From contig PANW01000008.1 of the NCBI GenBank assembly GCA_002707785.1, positions 1 to 38,276 on the forward strand: 38,276 nucleotides of DNA. The letters are read 5' to 3'. This document shows positions 7,800-16,327 of this stretch, in pieces. Under the pieces are notes generated by a model, which was given only the letters and a program-made list of their open reading frames with translations, made no database searches and had not been told where the DNA came from. Every line of letters starts with the position of its first letter. The stretch's first letter is position 1. This stretch comes from Cellvibrionaceae bacterium. Its GTDB lineage: Bacteria > Pseudomonadota > Gammaproteobacteria > Pseudomonadales > Cellvibrionaceae. The translations under genes and the position numbers were made by a program.

Positions 7800-9116
7800 A
7801 TGTCCCTCCCAAACAATGAACATCCCCACCAACCCCACTTGCCGATCTATTCTCTGTTGGCCGCCATGGCTTTGCTGCTCTGCGGTAATGCCCTATTGGA
7901 AACCACCATTAGCTATCGTACCGCGTTGCTGAGTCAATCCGCCTCAAGCACCAGCATGATAATGGCCAGCTACTATGTCGGTTTTTTGGTGGGCGGCTGG
8001 CATTTACCCTATTTACTGCGTTTCATCACCCATCGTCAGGTGTTTATTCTACTAGCAATAATTTTCTCATCATTGATATACGCATTGAGCTTGCGCCACA
8101 CCGCTATTGCGGTAGCGACACTGCAATTTGGATGCGGCGTATGTATATCGGGTTTGTACGTCGCCGCCGAGAGCTTCATCAATGTCCACAGCAATGAAAA
8201 ATCTCGGCAAAGAACCTTCTCCTACTACATGTTAATCTGGTATTTCGGCGTTGGCTGCGGGCAGTTGCCGCTGCTCAGCAGCCACGGCTTTAATTCCTAT
8301 TTTTTTAACTTCTCTGCGCTATTGGTGCTGTTATCAATGCTGCCTGCAGTATTTATAAAGAGCCGCTCAGCAATTTCGACTCATGGCGTCGGAAATCCCC
8401 TGCCCGCAGATAGCCGAGCCCTCAGAAACCCCTGTTCAGCGAACGCTATTGGATTTCGTCAATTGGCCAGTTCCTTCCCGCGCCCCTTTGTACTGTCCAT
8501 AATTTCTGGAATGTTCATCGGTATTTTGTTTGCTATGAGCCCAGTATTTGGCGAGCTGTATTTCAACAGTAGCCGTCAATCGGCTTTGATGATCATTGCT
8601 TTCGTGCTAGGTGCAGGTATCGTTCAATTAATGTTAACCCAACTCACACACCATCAACCGACGAGAGTACTACGTGTGCTGACGTGGAGCGGCACAGTGT
8701 GTACCTTGACAGCATTGCTACTGTCTTTCACGCAACAACTATCACTAATCAAGGTAATTTTACTCGCTCTCTTGTTGGGCGCCTGCGCTCTGCCTATCTA
8801 CTCCCTCGCCGCCGCTTGGATTCAAACCATTATCAACGAAAATACTCGCGTTACCGCCAGTGCCTTATTGCTACTCTGCAATGGCTTTGGTTCAATACTG
8901 GGGCCTCTGTGGGCCGGACAGCTCATGCATTACTGGGGAAGTACTGGATTTTATCTCAGTCTATTGACGGGTTTTGTCATTACACATTTTCTTTTGTACA
9001 AACAACACAAGCCGTCGACATTCAACTCGGCTGAAGAGCTGCGATTAACGACGAATCAAGCTCACTCTTTCAATCAAGTCCCACTGAACACCACAAAAAC
9101 CGCTGAGGATTATTAA
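7800..9116 (+). CDS. MFS transporter (YcaD-like)
   Basis: 438 aa inner-membrane major facilitator with about 12 hydrophobic segments. It starts after a short polar N-terminus at YSLLAAMALLLCGNALLET, and a long cytoplasmic loop (about residues 190-220) divides the two halves. The early GNALLET segment and the AAESFINVHS segment recall the YcaD/TetA-like MFS group; the substrate is unknown. The gene stops at 9116 and the BetI-type repressor starts at 9117, so the two are translationally coupled and almost certainly one operon. No copy of the dyads found upstream of the two downstream genes was seen before this gene. Confidence 0.85.
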   Translation: MSLPNNEHPHQPHLPIYSLLAAMALLLCGNALLETTISYRTALLSQSASSTSMIMASYYVGFLVGGWHLPYLLRFITHRQVFILLAIIFSSLIYALSLRHTAIAVATLQFGCGVCISGLYVAAESFINVHSNEKSRQRTFSYYMLIWYFGVGCGQLPLLSSHGFNSYFFNFSALLVLLSMLPAVFIKSRSAISTHGVGNPLPADSRALRNPCSANAIGFRQLASSFPRPFVLSIISGMFIGILFAMSPVFGELYFNSSRQSALMIIAFVLGAGIVQLMLTQLTHHQPTRVLRVLTWSGTVCTLTALLLSFTQQLSLIKVILLALLLGACALPIYSLAAAWIQTIINENTRVTASALLLLCNGFGSILGPLWAGQLMHYWGSTGFYLSLLTGFVITHFLLYKQHKPSTFNSAEELRLTTNQAHSFNQVPLNTTKTAEDY

Positions 9117-9680
9117 ATGCCAAAACTCGGGATGGAAAATATTCGTCGTCGTGAACTCATCGACGCCACCATAATCACCATCGGCGCAGAAGGCTACGCC
9201 GACACCACCATCCGTAAAATCGCCAAACAGGCAGGGCTTTCGGTGGGTATCATTTCTCACTATTTTGGAGGTAAGGATGCGTTACTTCGAGCCAGCATGT
9301 GGGACTTAATGTGTCAGCTACACTTTGCCATTGCCCAACGCAGGAAAGCCTGCCGCACCCCCAAAGGACGTCTTAATGCCACCATTGAAGTGATTTTTAG
9401 CGAGGAGCAAAGTTCCACCAATATTGTCAAAGCGTGGTTGGCGTTTTGGGCGCAGGTGCCCTTTAGCCCAGAGCTGTTTCATCTCCAAGCCATATACTCT
9501 CGGCGACTACTATCGAATTTACGTTTTGATTTATCAGAGATCTACGACCGAAAAACGGCTACCCAGCTGAGCACATCCATTGCGATCCTAATTGACGGCT
9601 ATTGGTTAAGAACCGTCTTGGAAGGCCAGAAACCCGATTCCGACACGGCCAAAAAGCTCATTCATGAGCATTTGAAATAA
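9117..9680 (+). CDS. betI: TetR-family repressor, BetI type
   Basis: 187 aa regulator with the BetI N-terminus MPKLGMENIRRRELIDAT. The HTH is at about 31-50 (TIRKIAKQAGLSVGIISHYF), and GGKDALLRASM continues as in BetI, the choline-responsive repressor of glycine-betaine synthesis genes. Length is close to BetI (about 195 aa). Here it does not sit with betA, betB or a choline carrier; it abuts an MFS gene and is followed by a PhoD-like phosphoesterase and a TonB receptor. Two TGAAC/GTTCA-type dyads before those genes are candidate operators. Whether the ligand is choline is not known from sequence, so betI is a family-level symbol. Confidence 0.8.
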   Translation: MPKLGMENIRRRELIDATIITIGAEGYADTTIRKIAKQAGLSVGIISHYFGGKDALLRASMWDLMCQLHFAIAQRRKACRTPKGRLNATIEVIFSEEQSSTNIVKAWLAFWAQVPFSPELFHLQAIYSRRLLSNLRFDLSEIYDRKTATQLSTSIAILIDGYWLRTVLEGQKPDSDTAKKLIHEHLK

Positions 9681-9851
9681 CACCTCCCATATTATCGGTT
9701 GTTCATCTTCTGCTTTGAGCGACTCCGATAAGCACACAACCCCAGTAGCGAGTCAGTAGAGCGGCGTCCATCCTACGAACTGTCTCTGGGGCCAAAGCCG
9801 CCCCATAGACGTCATCTAATCGTAATTTTTCAGCGTTATCTTGCACACGAG

Positions 9852-9869
9852 AATGAACAGTCGTTCAAC
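9852..9869 (+). promoter_or_regulatory. Candidate BetI-type operator upstream of the phoD-like gene
   Basis: AATGAACAGTCGTTCAAC contains the perfect dyad TGAAC-4-GTTCA, 83 bases before the phoD-like start codon and 170 bases after the betI stop. The arms resemble the TTGAAC/GTTCAA half-sites of BetI-type repressors. A nearly identical 18-mer precedes the TonB receptor gene. Confidence 0.55.
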
Positions 9870-9951
9870 AAAAGTTGACACCCAAGAGTTCTTCGGATGA
9901 ACTCGCCGACAAGTATCAGACGTCAATCAACACAACAAAGAGCAAAGTAAC

Positions 9952-11046
9952 ATGACTTCGATTAGCCGCCGCAATGCCATCAAAGGATTGGCTGCCGCCA
10001 GCACTGTACTCCCCAGCATGACAAGCGCAATCGAGCCCACATCGAAGCCACCGCTTTTAAGTCGTATCAACTTTGGCTCATGTTGCCACCAAGACAAGCC
10101 ACAACCCATTTGGGCGTCCGTTCTGAAACAAGACCCACAACTGTTTCTGTTTCTGGGTGACAATATTTACGCAGACACTCACGACATGAACGTCATGCGG
10201 GAAAAGTACGCTCGGCAAACCGACAACTTTTCCAAAATTCGCAACCATTGCGATGTGTTGGCTATTTGGGATGACCACGACTTCGGAGCCAATGATGTCG
10301 GTGCGGACTACCCACAAAAGAAAGAATCCAGAGACTTGTTTCTACAATTCTGGGGCGACGATCCAAACAACAGCCGACATCGCAGCAACGACGGCATCTA
10401 TCACGCTCGCACTTATGGCCCACAGCATCAGCGCGTGCAGGTGATCATGCCGGATTTACGTTTTCATCGCCAAGCCGGTGAGAAGGTTAATTGTTTGGAG
10501 AACATCTCAAGACTGGTGCGCAACATGGGTCCCTACGCGGTGCTTGACGAGCAGCGCAGTCAACTCTCCCCGCAACAATGGCAATGGCTGGAACAGCAAT
10601 TATTACAACCAGCAAAAATCAGAATCATTGCCTCCAGCTTACAGTTTCTAGCCGACTACACCGGTTGGGAAGCGTGGGCTCAGTACCCAGGCGATCGAAA
10701 GCGTATGATCGACTTGATAGAAAAGACTGGGGCAGAGGGTGTTATCTTTGTCAGTGGAGACACCCATTGGGGAGAGATTTCTCGTCAATCGGAAAACGTG
10801 CCTTACCCGCTCTATGACATGACGTCCAGCGGTCTCACTGAAACTTGGAGTCAAGTCAGCCCCAATCGCTATCGCATGCACGATAAGTTCTATGCGCAAG
10901 AGAACTTTGGCGAACTCCATATAGACTGGCATCAAAAAGATCCCCAAATTGCTATGTGGATTAGAGACATCAACGGCCAGGTCCGATTAAGCCATCATAT
11001 TCATCTCAGCGAACTGTCCTTTCAACCAGACCACACGACTAAATAA
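9952..11046 (+). CDS. PhoD-like alkaline phosphatase/phosphodiesterase, Tat-exported
   Basis: 364 aa periplasmic or secreted metallophosphoesterase. The N-terminus SISRRNAIKGLAAAS is a twin-arginine signal (Arg6-Arg7), so it is exported folded. PhoD-family metal motifs are visible in order: FGSC (41-44), LGDNIYAD (68-75), IWDDHDFGANDVG (105-117), MPDLRFHR (166-173) and SGDTHWGE (268-275). PhoD enzymes need Ca2+/Fe3+ and act on phosphodiesters and monoesters, including phospholipid head groups. The gene stands between betI and a TonB receptor, with a BetI-type dyad upstream and a strong terminator downstream. A choline-phosphoester substrate is an inference from context only. Confidence 0.88.
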   Translation: MTSISRRNAIKGLAAASTVLPSMTSAIEPTSKPPLLSRINFGSCCHQDKPQPIWASVLKQDPQLFLFLGDNIYADTHDMNVMREKYARQTDNFSKIRNHCDVLAIWDDHDFGANDVGADYPQKKESRDLFLQFWGDDPNNSRHRSNDGIYHARTYGPQHQRVQVIMPDLRFHRQAGEKVNCLENISRLVRNMGPYAVLDEQRSQLSPQQWQWLEQQLLQPAKIRIIASSLQFLADYTGWEAWAQYPGDRKRMIDLIEKTGAEGVIFVSGDTHWGEISRQSENVPYPLYDMTSSGLTETWSQVSPNRYRMHDKFYAQENFGELHIDWHQKDPQIAMWIRDINGQVRLSHHIHLSELSFQPDHTTK

Positions 11047-11060
11047 AACCTCTGCGTTCA

Positions 11061-11094
11061 GCCACTTTGCTCCGTGTATCAAAGTGGCTTTTCT
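11061..11094 (+). terminator. Intrinsic terminator after the phoD-like gene
   Basis: GCCACTTTG (11061-11069) and CAAAGTGGC (11080-11088) form a perfect 9-bp stem followed by TTTTCT, 15 bases after the stop codon. Confidence 0.9.
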
Positions 11095-11352
11095 AAAGTC
11101 TGACCTTCCTCCATAAAACGCAACAAATCTGACATAGGCAATGCGGCTCAACTACCTTGCCGCTCTTTGTTCTCTCATCTCAATCCATCCAACTCTCAGT
11201 GAGCCGCGATAAATCTGCATCTAGTACTCGCCCTTAGGTTGCGAGTTTGAGAACTCCATCACAGGCAAACGTTCATTCTGACCCATTGCAATAAATACGT
11301 CGTCTCGCTGCAACAATTTAGACCTCACTTTGAAATATTCACCCTCTGGGAT
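11095..11352. other. Leader/promoter region of the TonB receptor gene
   Basis: No gene was found between the terminator and the receptor. The region should hold the receptor's own promoter. One half-site ACGTTCATT lies near 11269. No Fur box was seen, so iron control of this receptor is not supported. Confidence 0.45.
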
Positions 11353-11370
11353 ATTGAACAGATGATCAAT
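11353..11370 (+). promoter_or_regulatory. Candidate BetI-type operator upstream of the TonB receptor
   Basis: ATTGAACAGATGATCAAT is a 7-4-7 dyad with one mismatch (ATTGAAC against GATCAAT), centred 28 bases before the start codon. It shares TGAACAG and TCAA with the site at 9852-9869 in the same spacing, which suggests one regulator acts on both genes. Confidence 0.5.
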
Positions 11371-11389
11371 AACCGTCTTGGGGAACACT

Positions 11390-13750
11390 ATGAAGCACAT
11401 TCAAAACATAAGTCAGAAATCTATCTTAGCCCTTGCCATTGCCGCCGCAGCGAGCACTCACGCCAACGATCAACTGGAAGAAGTGGTGGTGATGGGAAAA
11501 ACCACCTACGGCAATAGCCAAGTCTCAGAAACCATGAAGCAGCAACAATCCAGCTTCACCAGTGTTAATGCCGTGATTGACAATCTACCCGGCGTATCGG
11601 TGAACGAAGGTGATGTCTACGGTTTTGATGATTGGTCAACCTCCATAACGGTGCGAGGTTTTACCACTAACCTATCCGACCAACAGGTGGGTACAACCAT
11701 CGACGGTATGCCGAATGGCGGTTCCGGTTATGGTGGTGGCGCCAAAGCCAACCGCTTTGTCGATCCGGCCAACTTAAGTGGCGTTGAAGTTTCGCAGGGT
11801 ACTGCAGACGTATCGTCTCGCTCTCATGAAGCCTTGGGTGGCACGCTTAACTATCTCACCGACGCACCATTGGACGAGCAGCGCTTTCGCGTAGAAGTAT
11901 CCGCGGGCGACCACGACGCACAGCGAGTTTACCTGCGCTACGACACCGGCACGCTGGGTGAAGACACTCGAGCGTGGATATCCTATGCCAAACAAGAAGC
12001 CAGTGACTGGATCAGCGAAAGCGCGGAGAACGATCGCGAGCACTACGCAGCGAAACTGGAAACCTCCTTTGGCAACACGGAGGTAACGGCGTACATTTCC
12101 TACGACGACATTCACGAAGACAACTACCAACGAATCTACAGTGAAGCGCAATACGATCAGTTTTCTGATACGGATGGTCTCACCGACGAATGGACTGGCG
12201 TCCCATTCGAAGATCAACTCTACCGCAACGGCTGGTCCACCACTCGTGAAAATCTCTTTGGCTACGTTAAGTTTGATTTTCATCTCAGTGACGCGATTGA
12301 GGTGAGCACCTCCGTTTACCATCACCAAAATGAAGGTCGCGGCGATTGGCTACCGCCTTATCTGGTCAATGTCACCGCTGATGCAGGCGGTAATACCGAG
12401 TACTTAGGCGGCACCACATCAAAAGATCCAAACGCCGACGCCTCTAACCGACTCTTCTATGTAGATACCGATGGTAACGCACTAACGCCCGACCCCAGCT
12501 GCGTACCCAGTTATACCGTCAGCAATTGGTATGGCGTTGCTGAAGCTACAGCCTCGCAAACAGACGATCCGTCTTGCTATCCGGATGGAGCCATCGCGGT
12601 ACAATCGTTTCGTAACACCCATTACGAAAAAGATCGTACCGGTGTCAATCTAGACGTAACTTGGTCCACCAGCTTCGGCAATACCGACAGTGAGTTGCGC
12701 GCAGGTCTATGGTATGAAGACCAAGAGCGAGACGAATATCGAGACTGGCACAGCGTCAATACTCGCGAGGGTTTTAGCTACAACTCTCAACCTTACTGGA
12801 TTCAGTACGATCGCACCTATCCACAAGAGACGACCAAGTGGTACTTGCAGGAAACACTCACCGTTGGGGCCTTAACCTTCTCCGCCGGTGCGAAGAAATT
12901 CCTGGTAGACGTCGAACGGGAAGATAATTTTGACTCGAGCCTTGATGCCAAGCTCAGCTCTGATTCCGATGTTTTATTATCGGGCGGGATAGTATGGGAG
13001 ACAGGCATTGAAGGCTTAGAAGTCTTTGCCGGCTACGCGGAAAATTTTCGAGCGCTGTCAGATGCCGTACTCGAACGACCTGCTGCTGACCTCGATAACA
13101 TAGAGCCAGAAACGTCGGAAACGGCCGAGATTGGGCTTCGTTACGACGCCGAGAGCTTTAATGTCACGGCGGTCTACTATCAAAATGATTTCGACAACCG
13201 CCTCATCTTCTTAGACAACTCTGCCGCGACAGGCCCCAACTTTACCATCGGCACCAACGGTACCTATTTTAACGCCGGCGGCATTGAGTCCGACGGACTC
13301 GAGTTGTCATTGGATTATTCGATCAACAGCGAATTCAACCTCTACTTCGCCTATACCTACAGTGATGCCAGCTACCTCGGATCTGGAGATAGCGCCGTCG
13401 ACCAAGCCAATGGCATTACCCCGGACAATTCGGTTGCCGGAATTCCAGAAAATCAATTTGTCTCCAGTCTCGATTGGAGCAACGGGATTTTCTCCGCGGG
13501 CGTTTCAGCTAAATACACCGACGATCGCTATGTCGACCAAGGCAACAGCTGGACCGCCGATGCGCATACGGTTGCCGATCTCTACATTGGCGCCACGGTT
13601 GAAAATGTTGCCGGGCTCTCGAGTGATCTAAAGCTGAACTTCGTCGTCAACAATCTATTTGACGAAGAATACCTGGGAACCATTGCCGAAAACGCCGCTT
13701 GGTTAGGCGGCGCTCGTACCGCTTCGCTGTCAGCGACTCTGGATTTCTAG
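11390..13750 (+). CDS. TonB-dependent outer-membrane receptor
   Basis: 786 aa receptor for active uptake across the outer membrane. A signal peptide (about 1-25, ending THA) is followed by the TonB box LEEVVVMG at 29-36. Next come a plug domain (about 45-170, with VIDNLPGVSV, ITVRGF, DGMP and GVEVSQG) and a barrel ending in Phe (SLSATLDF). The FNLYFAYTYSDA and VVNNLFDEEYLG segments are typical of late barrel strands. A TTG frame extends four codons upstream, but the ATG at 11390 has GGGGAA before it. It follows the PhoD-like gene across a terminator and has its own operator-like dyad. The substrate is unknown; context suggests an organophosphate or choline compound. Confidence 0.9.
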   Translation: MKHIQNISQKSILALAIAAAASTHANDQLEEVVVMGKTTYGNSQVSETMKQQQSSFTSVNAVIDNLPGVSVNEGDVYGFDDWSTSITVRGFTTNLSDQQVGTTIDGMPNGGSGYGGGAKANRFVDPANLSGVEVSQGTADVSSRSHEALGGTLNYLTDAPLDEQRFRVEVSAGDHDAQRVYLRYDTGTLGEDTRAWISYAKQEASDWISESAENDREHYAAKLETSFGNTEVTAYISYDDIHEDNYQRIYSEAQYDQFSDTDGLTDEWTGVPFEDQLYRNGWSTTRENLFGYVKFDFHLSDAIEVSTSVYHHQNEGRGDWLPPYLVNVTADAGGNTEYLGGTTSKDPNADASNRLFYVDTDGNALTPDPSCVPSYTVSNWYGVAEATASQTDDPSCYPDGAIAVQSFRNTHYEKDRTGVNLDVTWSTSFGNTDSELRAGLWYEDQERDEYRDWHSVNTREGFSYNSQPYWIQYDRTYPQETTKWYLQETLTVGALTFSAGAKKFLVDVEREDNFDSSLDAKLSSDSDVLLSGGIVWETGIEGLEVFAGYAENFRALSDAVLERPAADLDNIEPETSETAEIGLRYDAESFNVTAVYYQNDFDNRLIFLDNSAATGPNFTIGTNGTYFNAGGIESDGLELSLDYSINSEFNLYFAYTYSDASYLGSGDSAVDQANGITPDNSVAGIPENQFVSSLDWSNGIFSAGVSAKYTDDRYVDQGNSWTADAHTVADLYIGATVENVAGLSSDLKLNFVVNNLFDEEYLGTIAENAAWLGGARTASLSATLDF

Positions 13751-13758
13751 AACCAATG

Positions 13759-13800
13759 CAACAATGAGGGACTGCTGTCCTTCATTGTTGTTCCCTTTTT
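13759..13800 (+). terminator. Intrinsic terminator after the TonB receptor
   Basis: CAACAATGA (13759-13767) pairs with TCATTGTTG (13782-13790), with inner GGAC/GTCC pairing, followed by TTCCCTTTTTGTT. The long stem makes this a strong terminator. Confidence 0.9.
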
Positions 13801-13883
13801 GTTCTTTCCTGGGACATGCCTTCCATACCAGCAACAACGCTCTAGTCACACAGCATTGTCGGTTGAAGTAATACTCTTTTCAG

Positions 13884-14246
13884 TTACTTCTCGGGCACAT
13901 CGCCAAAAAATCCTATCACACACAACACTCGCCCATCCTCAGCCGTTTCAACAACATCGAATCCATTCACCAATAGCTCATCATTGAGATGAATGGCCCA
14001 ATGGTAGCGGTAAAAGTTGTGCTGAGAATCAACGCCACTGGTGCGCGAATACACCGCTCCCGGGATCTTTTCCTGCACGTCGTAAACATTGGCTTCGAAG
14101 CCATCAATACCAGAAACATCAATGGAGGGATCGACAAACCGAACATCTGGATGGAGGGCTTGTTCTAGATGACCTCTCACCCGCGACTTATCGGGCTCAT
14201 TCCATGCCGCTAACATATGATCAAACGCTTGGGGATACTCAGACAT
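13884..14246 (-). CDS. NTF2-like/SnoaL family protein
   Basis: 120 aa cone-shaped alpha+beta-barrel protein. An N-terminal helix (FDHMLAAWNEPDKSRVRGHLEQAL) leads into HPDVRFVDPSID, the usual SnoaL/NTF2 beta entry, and ends with the GFDVVETAEDGRVLCVIGFFGD strands. Such folds act as small isomerases, hydrolases or ligand binders; the substrate is not predictable here. GGAG lies seven bases before the ATG. It is divergent from a TetR gene, with a perfect 17-bp palindrome between them, so it is the likely target of that repressor. Confidence 0.75.
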   Translation of the reverse strand: MSEYPQAFDHMLAAWNEPDKSRVRGHLEQALHPDVRFVDPSIDVSGIDGFEANVYDVQEKIPGAVYSRTSGVDSQHNFYRYHWAIHLNDELLVNGFDVVETAEDGRVLCVIGFFGDVPEK

Positions 14247-14299
14247 AGTGCAACTCCAGATCAGTAATTGATGAACACGGGTAACAAAACCTTCCCGAT

Positions 14300-14316
14300 A
14301 CCGACACTGTGTCGGT
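14300..14316. promoter_or_regulatory. Perfect 17-bp palindrome, likely TetR operator
   Basis: ACCGACACTGTGTCGGT has perfect 8-bp arms around one central base. It lies between the divergent NTF2-like and TetR genes, 53 and 49 bases from their starts, a position suited to repress both. Size and symmetry fit a TetR-dimer site. Confidence 0.75.
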
Positions 14317-14365
14317 TACTTGAGTGTACAATAACAAACCAACTCAGAGTCTGTAAAGTAATAGA

Positions 14366-14953
14366 ATGGCCACCCAAGCAGATAGACGCGCGGCCACCCG
14401 CGCCAAACTCATCAAAATCGCTCGCGAACACTTCATTCGCAGTGGTTATGAAGGTACGCATACCAACGACATTCTAGAAGAGGCTTCACTATCACGGGGA
14501 GCTCTCTACCATCACTTTAAAAGCAAGCAAGAGCTGTTCGAAGCGGTATTTGTTTCCCTGTCGGACGAAACCATAAACATTGCTATGCAGCACGGAGAGA
14601 AAGGCGAATCCGCCCTAGAGGATTTGATCTCGGCCAGTCTCGCTTGGCTGAAGGCGGTGAGAGCGCCTGAGATAGCAACCATCTTGCTCGAACAGGCGCC
14701 TCAGGTACTGGGTTGGGAAAAAGCTCGCGATCTGGAAGCAAAAACCAGTCTCGCCATCATGAAACGCAGCTTGCAACGTGCAGTCAAGTCAGGAGAGATC
14801 AGTGTCGTCTCACTGGAACTGAGCGCCCGCCTTATCAACGCCCTACTAGCGGAAGCCGCCCTCTCCGCCCTGCACAAATCACCAACAACGTCGGTGGCCA
14901 AACAAGAACAAGCCGTGCGGCAATTTATTTTGGGCTTGAAAACGCCCGCCTAA
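14366..14953 (+). CDS. TetR/AcrR family transcriptional regulator
   Basis: 195 aa repressor. The N-terminal HTH spans about 17-60, with the recognition segment TNDILEEASLSRGALYHHFKSK typical of TetR/AcrR. The C-terminal ligand domain (about 70-195) has no recognisable ligand signature. It is divergent from the NTF2-like gene and shares the 17-bp palindrome upstream, implying autoregulation plus control of the neighbour. The ribosome-binding site is weak (GTAAAG region). It converges on a YjbR-like gene 22 bases away. Confidence 0.9.
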   Translation: MATQADRRAATRAKLIKIAREHFIRSGYEGTHTNDILEEASLSRGALYHHFKSKQELFEAVFVSLSDETINIAMQHGEKGESALEDLISASLAWLKAVRAPEIATILLEQAPQVLGWEKARDLEAKTSLAIMKRSLQRAVKSGEISVVSLELSARLINALLAEAALSALHKSPTTSVAKQEQAVRQFILGLKTPA

Positions 14954-14975
14954 CGATCGCTACCGAGACTCCCAC

Positions 14976-15341
14976 TCAAGGCTGATTTAAGCCGAGCTCG
15001 TTCTGTTTCTTCTTAGTCAATCCTAGAAAGACTAGGCGATGAGATTCACTCAGGTAGTAAAGGAGCCTCTCAGGCTCTTCCTTAGACACATCGTAGAGTT
15101 GAATCCATTTCATGCCTCGGGAAGCGAGATAAGGTGCACTGCGAAACCCCGGTTGCTCTCGCAGTAGCTCGAAATTATGCGGCGATGTTTTAAAAGTGAA
15201 AGCAGCACCTTTATCATGCTCCCAACCGCCAATCGCAAACACCTTGCCCCCCACTTTCCAGACATGCGAACCACCCCACTGACGCACATAGGTAGTTGCC
15301 GCTAGTTGACGACAAAAGTGATTGAATTCTTCATAGGTCAT
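14976..15341 (-). CDS. MmcQ/YjbR family protein
   Basis: 121 aa small protein of the MmcQ/YjbR family (CyaY-like fold). It shows the family sequence course: an N-terminal YEEFNHFCRQL helix, a GGSHVWKVGGKVFAIGGW strand pair, FKTSPHNFELLREQPGF, PYLASRGMKWIQL and a C-terminal SHRLVFLGLTKKKQNEL helix. The family is described as DNA-binding on limited evidence. It is a lone gene converging with the TetR gene. Its start codon is preceded by a palindrome that includes the likely ribosome-binding site. Confidence 0.85.
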   Translation of the reverse strand: MTYEEFNHFCRQLAATTYVRQWGGSHVWKVGGKVFAIGGWEHDKGAAFTFKTSPHNFELLREQPGFRSAPYLASRGMKWIQLYDVSKEEPERLLYYLSESHRLVFLGLTKKKQNELGLNQP

Positions 15342-15342
15342 C

Positions 15343-15357
15343 GGATTTCTGAAATCC
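15343..15357 (-). promoter_or_regulatory. Palindrome abutting the yjbR-like start codon
   Basis: GGATTTCTGAAATCC is a perfect 7-1-7 palindrome that ends one base before the ATG and contains the only AGGA-like ribosome-binding sequence. In RNA it can fold into a short stem that would hide that sequence; as DNA it could be an operator. Confidence 0.4.
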
Positions 15358-15682
15358 TATTCTGTTGAGGGATGTATAACCGATAGCTTATTACTAACTC
15401 AACGGAGAGCCGTCAACGATCGATGAATGGCGCTCTTTGAGCCGATATTGCCAAAGGACATCTACGACCAACTATCCACGGCGATAGATACTGAACCGTG
15501 GACAAGCAAACCTCTTACACATCCTTTTTGGACTATCACTGTGTTAGCCTTCAATGTGACCGCAACAGAGAAAAGCATAACAACTAGATTACAGTAGTTA
15601 TTCAGGAGTTCGTCTTCTCCGATGCACATTCGATCCGAATACTACCGAGTTCAGGATAACCTTGAACGGAGCTTTGTGCGCT
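15358..15682. other. Intergenic, no supported gene
   Basis: About 325 bases between the yjbR-like gene and the P-loop gene. A 56-codon plus-strand frame (15427-15597) starts with ATG but has no ribosome-binding site at normal spacing and no recognised family. No strong hairpin or repeat was found. Confidence 0.4.
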
Positions 15683-16171
15683 CTACCTATTACCCACATT
15701 ATGGGTATAACGCGTTTTTTTGCCCGCAAAACGCCTGAATAGGTCTTGGTGAGATGAGCGAGAAAAAGTGTCAGATCGGCCTTCGTAATCGGAGATCCAA
15801 GCCAACAGCATATCAAGATTTTCATCTTGCGCTTGTTTTGATTCGTACTTGTGCGGCTCCCAAGGCCGAGCCCTGGCATTGGTGATGCATTGATCGATGG
15901 GTAGATCCAAGAATATTATCTCGCTAGCCTTGGTAAACAACAGCTCTAACAAGTCCGAATAACACCCCTCGATGACCCACTGATCATTCTCAGCCATGAA
16001 GGCATCAATGTCAGCCTTCGATTGCTCCACGGGCTTTCTTTGAGGCGGCGACGTGGGCAACCAGGCAATGCTATCCAAATCAAAATGAGCGAGCTGATCA
16101 ATGTTAGCCAACGATTTCGCCAGAGTTGATTTACCCGCTCCGGAATTTCCAAAAATAATGACTCTCTTCAA
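15683..16171 (-). CDS. P-loop ATPase/adenylate-kinase-like protein
   Basis: 162 aa small nucleotide-binding protein. The P-loop GNSGAGKST (8-16) follows a MKRVIIF strand. HFDLDSIAW, VIEGCYSD and a Walker-B-like IIFLDLP (about 85-91) follow, and RARPWEPHKYESK contains likely lid arginines. This is the pattern of the AAA/adenylate-kinase-like small kinases seen in many genomes (shikimate-kinase-like, topology-modulation-like). The substrate is unknown. The start is taken as TTG at 16171 because AAGGAG lies five bases before it and the P-loop then begins at the usual distance; an upstream in-frame TTG would add seven codons. Confidence 0.78.
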   Translation of the reverse strand: MKRVIIFGNSGAGKSTLAKSLANIDQLAHFDLDSIAWLPTSPPQRKPVEQSKADIDAFMAENDQWVIEGCYSDLLELLFTKASEIIFLDLPIDQCITNARARPWEPHKYESKQAQDENLDMLLAWISDYEGRSDTFSRSSHQDLFRRFAGKKTRYTHNVGNR

Positions 16172-16327
16172 ACTTGGCTCCTTGCCAATCAATATTTATT
16201 ACTGGAGCACCGCTGAGCAATGTCAATAAGTCTCAACGGTGCGTTAACGCATTCAGATGAACTGTGCATGTCGCAGTTAAGACACAAGAGTAAAAGTGAT
16301 CATTGCCCTTAGCAAGAAGCTCAACGG

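Noticed and set aside
15427-15597. 56-codon plus-strand ORF starting with ATG
   Set aside because: Reads plausibly but lacks a ribosome-binding site at normal distance and any recognised family; too short to trust alone.
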